DNA of 43,167 nt from an uncultured Geobacter sp. (GTDB taxonomy: Bacteria > Desulfobacterota > Desulfuromonadia > Geobacterales > DSM-12255): positions 1 through 43,167 of the forward strand of contig CALMBF010000178.1 in assembly GCA_937860145.1 (NCBI GenBank), in the 5' to 3' direction. The notes below the pieces were generated by a model. That model had not been told where the DNA came from and searched no databases. It worked only from the letters and a program-made list of their open reading frames with translations. Shown here in pieces: positions 41,763-43,167 of the stretch. Numbering within the stretch: position 1 is the stretch's first letter; the number at the start of each line of letters is the position of its first letter. The position numbers were made by a program, and so were the translations under genes.

Positions 41763-41883
41763 GTGGATTTGCATTAAAATCATAACCCCTTGATAACACG
41801 TGGCATGCACTCCCGGGGAGGTGGATGGTACCTGTTGACCTGCTGTCAGGAATACATGACTCTGAATAATGAAACGTATACCT

Positions 41884-41930
41884 CTTGCGGATTTACAAAT
41901 TCCCGCAAGTGTGATAAGCGTTACTAACGC
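41884..41930 (+). other. Two small hairpins before the GGDEF gene
   Basis: CTTGCGG (41884-41890) pairs with CCGCAAG (41903-41909), and GCGTT-ACT-AACGC is at 41918-41930. They lie 20 bases before the ATG of the diguanylate cyclase gene, and could be 5' UTR structure or operators. No known riboswitch core was recognised. Confidence 0.45.
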
Positions 41931-41949
41931 ACTTTAATGGAGACGCACC

Positions 41950-42996
41950 ATGACAGAATCCACCAGTGAGGGGTTGCAGAAACAGATCGATGCCCTCAAG
42001 GATCTCATAGAAGTAGCAAAAACCGTTGTTTCCACGCTGGACCTGGACACCCTGCTCCAGGCGATCATGATCAGTGCCATGCAGTATGCCGAAACCCCGG
42101 CCGGGAGCGTGGCCCTCTACGATGCCCGCAACAAGGAGCTTTCACTCCACGTGCACCGGGGTCTCTCCTCGGAGTTCATCCAGGTCGAGCGCTGGCAGGT
42201 CCATCCCGGCGGTCTCACGGAGCAGATCCTCAATTCCGGTGAGACCTTCATTGTCTCCGATACCCATACCAGCCCGTTCTTCAACAACCCCCTGGCCGTC
42301 AAGGAGGGGATCCGCTCCCTCATCTGCGTGCCCCTGGTTTTCCACGACGAGATCGTCGGCATCCTCTACCTCGACGATTTCATCCCCCGCGAATTCGACC
42401 GGGGGAAACTGGAACTGCTCGCCATCCTTTCGTCCTTTGCCGCCCTGGCCATCCACAACGCCCGCCTGCACAACAGGACCAAACTGATGGCCATCACCGA
42501 CTACCTGACCGGCCTGCACAACCACCGCTACTTCCAGCAGATCTTCAACCAGGAGTTGGGGAGGGCACGGCGTTACCAGAAGGTCATGTCCATGGTCATC
42601 CTCGACGTGGACAACTTCAAGTCGTTCAACGACAGGTTCGGCCATGCGGTCGGGGACAAGGTTCTCGTGGCTATCGGCGACATCATCATAAGGTCGCTGC
42701 GCAAGGTGGATTTCGCATTCCGGTACGGCGGCGAGGAGTTTGTCATCATCCTGCCCGAGACGACACTGGACCATGCCATCCTGACGGCCGACCGTCTCCG
42801 GCAGAAGATTGCCGACGAGGCGGGTCAGAGCGTGGAGGAGGCTGAAGGGGTCTGCATCACGGTCAGTGCGGGCGTAGCCTCCTATCCCGAGAACGGCACG
42901 AGCCGGGAAGATCTCTTCACCCTGATGGACAATTTCCTCTACAAGGCCAAGTCCCTGGGGAAAAACATCGTCTGCCACTCCAGCATGAATTCCTGA
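41950..42996 (+). CDS. GAF-GGDEF diguanylate cyclase
   Basis: A 348-residue cytoplasmic protein: N-terminal helix, GAF domain (about residues 30-170), then GGDEF with catalytic 'GGEEF' beginning at Gly260. An allosteric I-site 'RKVD' lies 5 residues before it. The residue that discriminates between c-di-GMP and cGAMP synthesis is Asp236 ('GHAVGD'), matching Asp344 of PleD; Hypr enzymes of Geobacter have Ser there. So c-di-GMP is the predicted product. GGAG precedes ATG 41950. The GAF domain probably senses a small ligand. It is followed closely by an exported-protein gene. Confidence 0.93.
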   Translation: MTESTSEGLQKQIDALKDLIEVAKTVVSTLDLDTLLQAIMISAMQYAETPAGSVALYDARNKELSLHVHRGLSSEFIQVERWQVHPGGLTEQILNSGETFIVSDTHTSPFFNNPLAVKEGIRSLICVPLVFHDEIVGILYLDDFIPREFDRGKLELLAILSSFAALAIHNARLHNRTKLMAITDYLTGLHNHRYFQQIFNQELGRARRYQKVMSMVILDVDNFKSFNDRFGHAVGDKVLVAIGDIIIRSLRKVDFAFRYGGEEFVIILPETTLDHAILTADRLRQKIADEAGQSVEEAEGVCITVSAGVASYPENGTSREDLFTLMDNFLYKAKSLGKNIVCHSSMNS

Positions 42997-43004
42997 GACT
43001 GCCG

Positions 43005-43167
43005 GTGAAGATACTGTCCCGCCAGATACTCAGGGCACTGTGTGCCCCGCTCGCCGCATTGCTCGTATTCAGCAGCACCGCAACTCACGCAGCCTGGGAC
43101 CTGAGCTTCCCGTTCTTCCACGAAGAGCAGCCCCGTCCCGTTCAGTCACCTGCCGCCCCAACTGCAC
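43005..43167 (+). CDS. Exported protein, N-terminal part
   Basis: A GTG start at 43005, 8 bases after the GGDEF stop, opens a frame that continues past the window. It encodes a signal peptide: basic 'KILSRQILR', hydrophobic core with 'APLAALLVF', and a cleavage site near 'THA' (residues 27-29). The mature start is 'AWDLSFPFF' followed by a Pro/Gln-rich stretch. No family can be named. The close spacing suggests it is co-expressed with the diguanylate cyclase. Confidence 0.65.
   Translation, partial: MKILSRQILRALCAPLAALLVFSSTATHAAWDLSFPFFHEEQPRPVQSPAAPTA

Noticed and set aside
41670..41949. Cobalamin riboswitch or NrdR box upstream of nrdJ
   Set aside because: I looked for the B12-box core and the NrdR consensus and saw neither; only a sigma-70-type promoter is convincing.
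41950..42996. Hypr (cGAMP-making) GGDEF
   Set aside because: The selectivity residue is Asp236, not Ser, so c-di-GMP is predicted.
1..43167. tRNA, rRNA or CRISPR elements
   Set aside because: No cloverleaf, rRNA core or regularly spaced repeat was seen on either strand by eye.

Overview
The window looks like a piece of a GC-rich Geobacter-type chromosome (Desulfuromonadia/Geobacterales). This rests on the mix of genes: a minimal bifunctional PutA, a B12-dependent class II ribonucleotide reductase, B12-binding radical SAM enzymes, a GEMM-I cyclic dinucleotide riboswitch, a GAF-GGDEF protein and several small conserved proteins of the kind common in that group. Assignment to a genus is inference. 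No rRNA, tRNA, transposase, phage structural gene or CRISPR array was seen.

Region 1 (1-7546, + strand) is one tightly packed operon cut by the window start. It encodes the C-terminus of a ketosynthase-like/chain-length-factor-like protein lacking both catalytic histidines, an acyl carrier protein, a condensation/acyltransferase-fold protein, an FAD oxidoreductase, two B12-binding radical SAM enzymes and an acyl-CoA/ACP ligase. Together they resemble an unusual type II PKS/FAS pathway for a modified lipid or polyene-like product. This is the best candidate for an undescribed system.

Region 2 (7547-17750, mostly +) is mixed housekeeping: an exported DUF4410-like protein, an AcuC-type deacetylase, a TPR protein, a 32-residue membrane peptide, an MlaF-like ABC ATPase, a receiver-only response regulator, a Cys-tailed small protein, SppA, DppB/DppC permeases and an M48 lipoprotein protease. 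One YfcE-like phosphodiesterase lies on the minus strand.

Region 3 (17750-24600, mostly -) has oligoendopeptidase F, a 50-residue single-TM protein, a YvlD-like membrane protein and a cupredoxin (both +), an RRM protein, a nitroreductase, and an OFA-type MFS transporter coupled to a cyclic 2,3-diphosphoglycerate synthetase-like GTPase.

Region 4 (24640-28832, +) is a two-gene operon of a TIGR00300-type ornithine cyclodeaminase and PutA. It would convert ornithine to proline and then glutamate.

Region 5 (28834-38258, -) carries RecQ, AcpH, an NRDE protein, a 64-residue protein, a ChaN-like lipoprotein/exported protein with a probable non-canonical start, a PAS-PAS histidine kinase, and an M35-like metallopeptidase plus alpha/beta hydrolase behind a clear promoter and GEMM-I riboswitch with a terminator expression platform. 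A glutathione peroxidase / DUF1294 / membrane protein operon follows.

Region 6 (38259-43167) contains a strikingly AT-rich secreted-protein gene that looks acquired, flanked by inverted repeats; then nrdJ (-), a GAF-GGDEF diguanylate cyclase (+) and the start of an exported protein cut by the window end. All intergenic gaps are under 300 bases.
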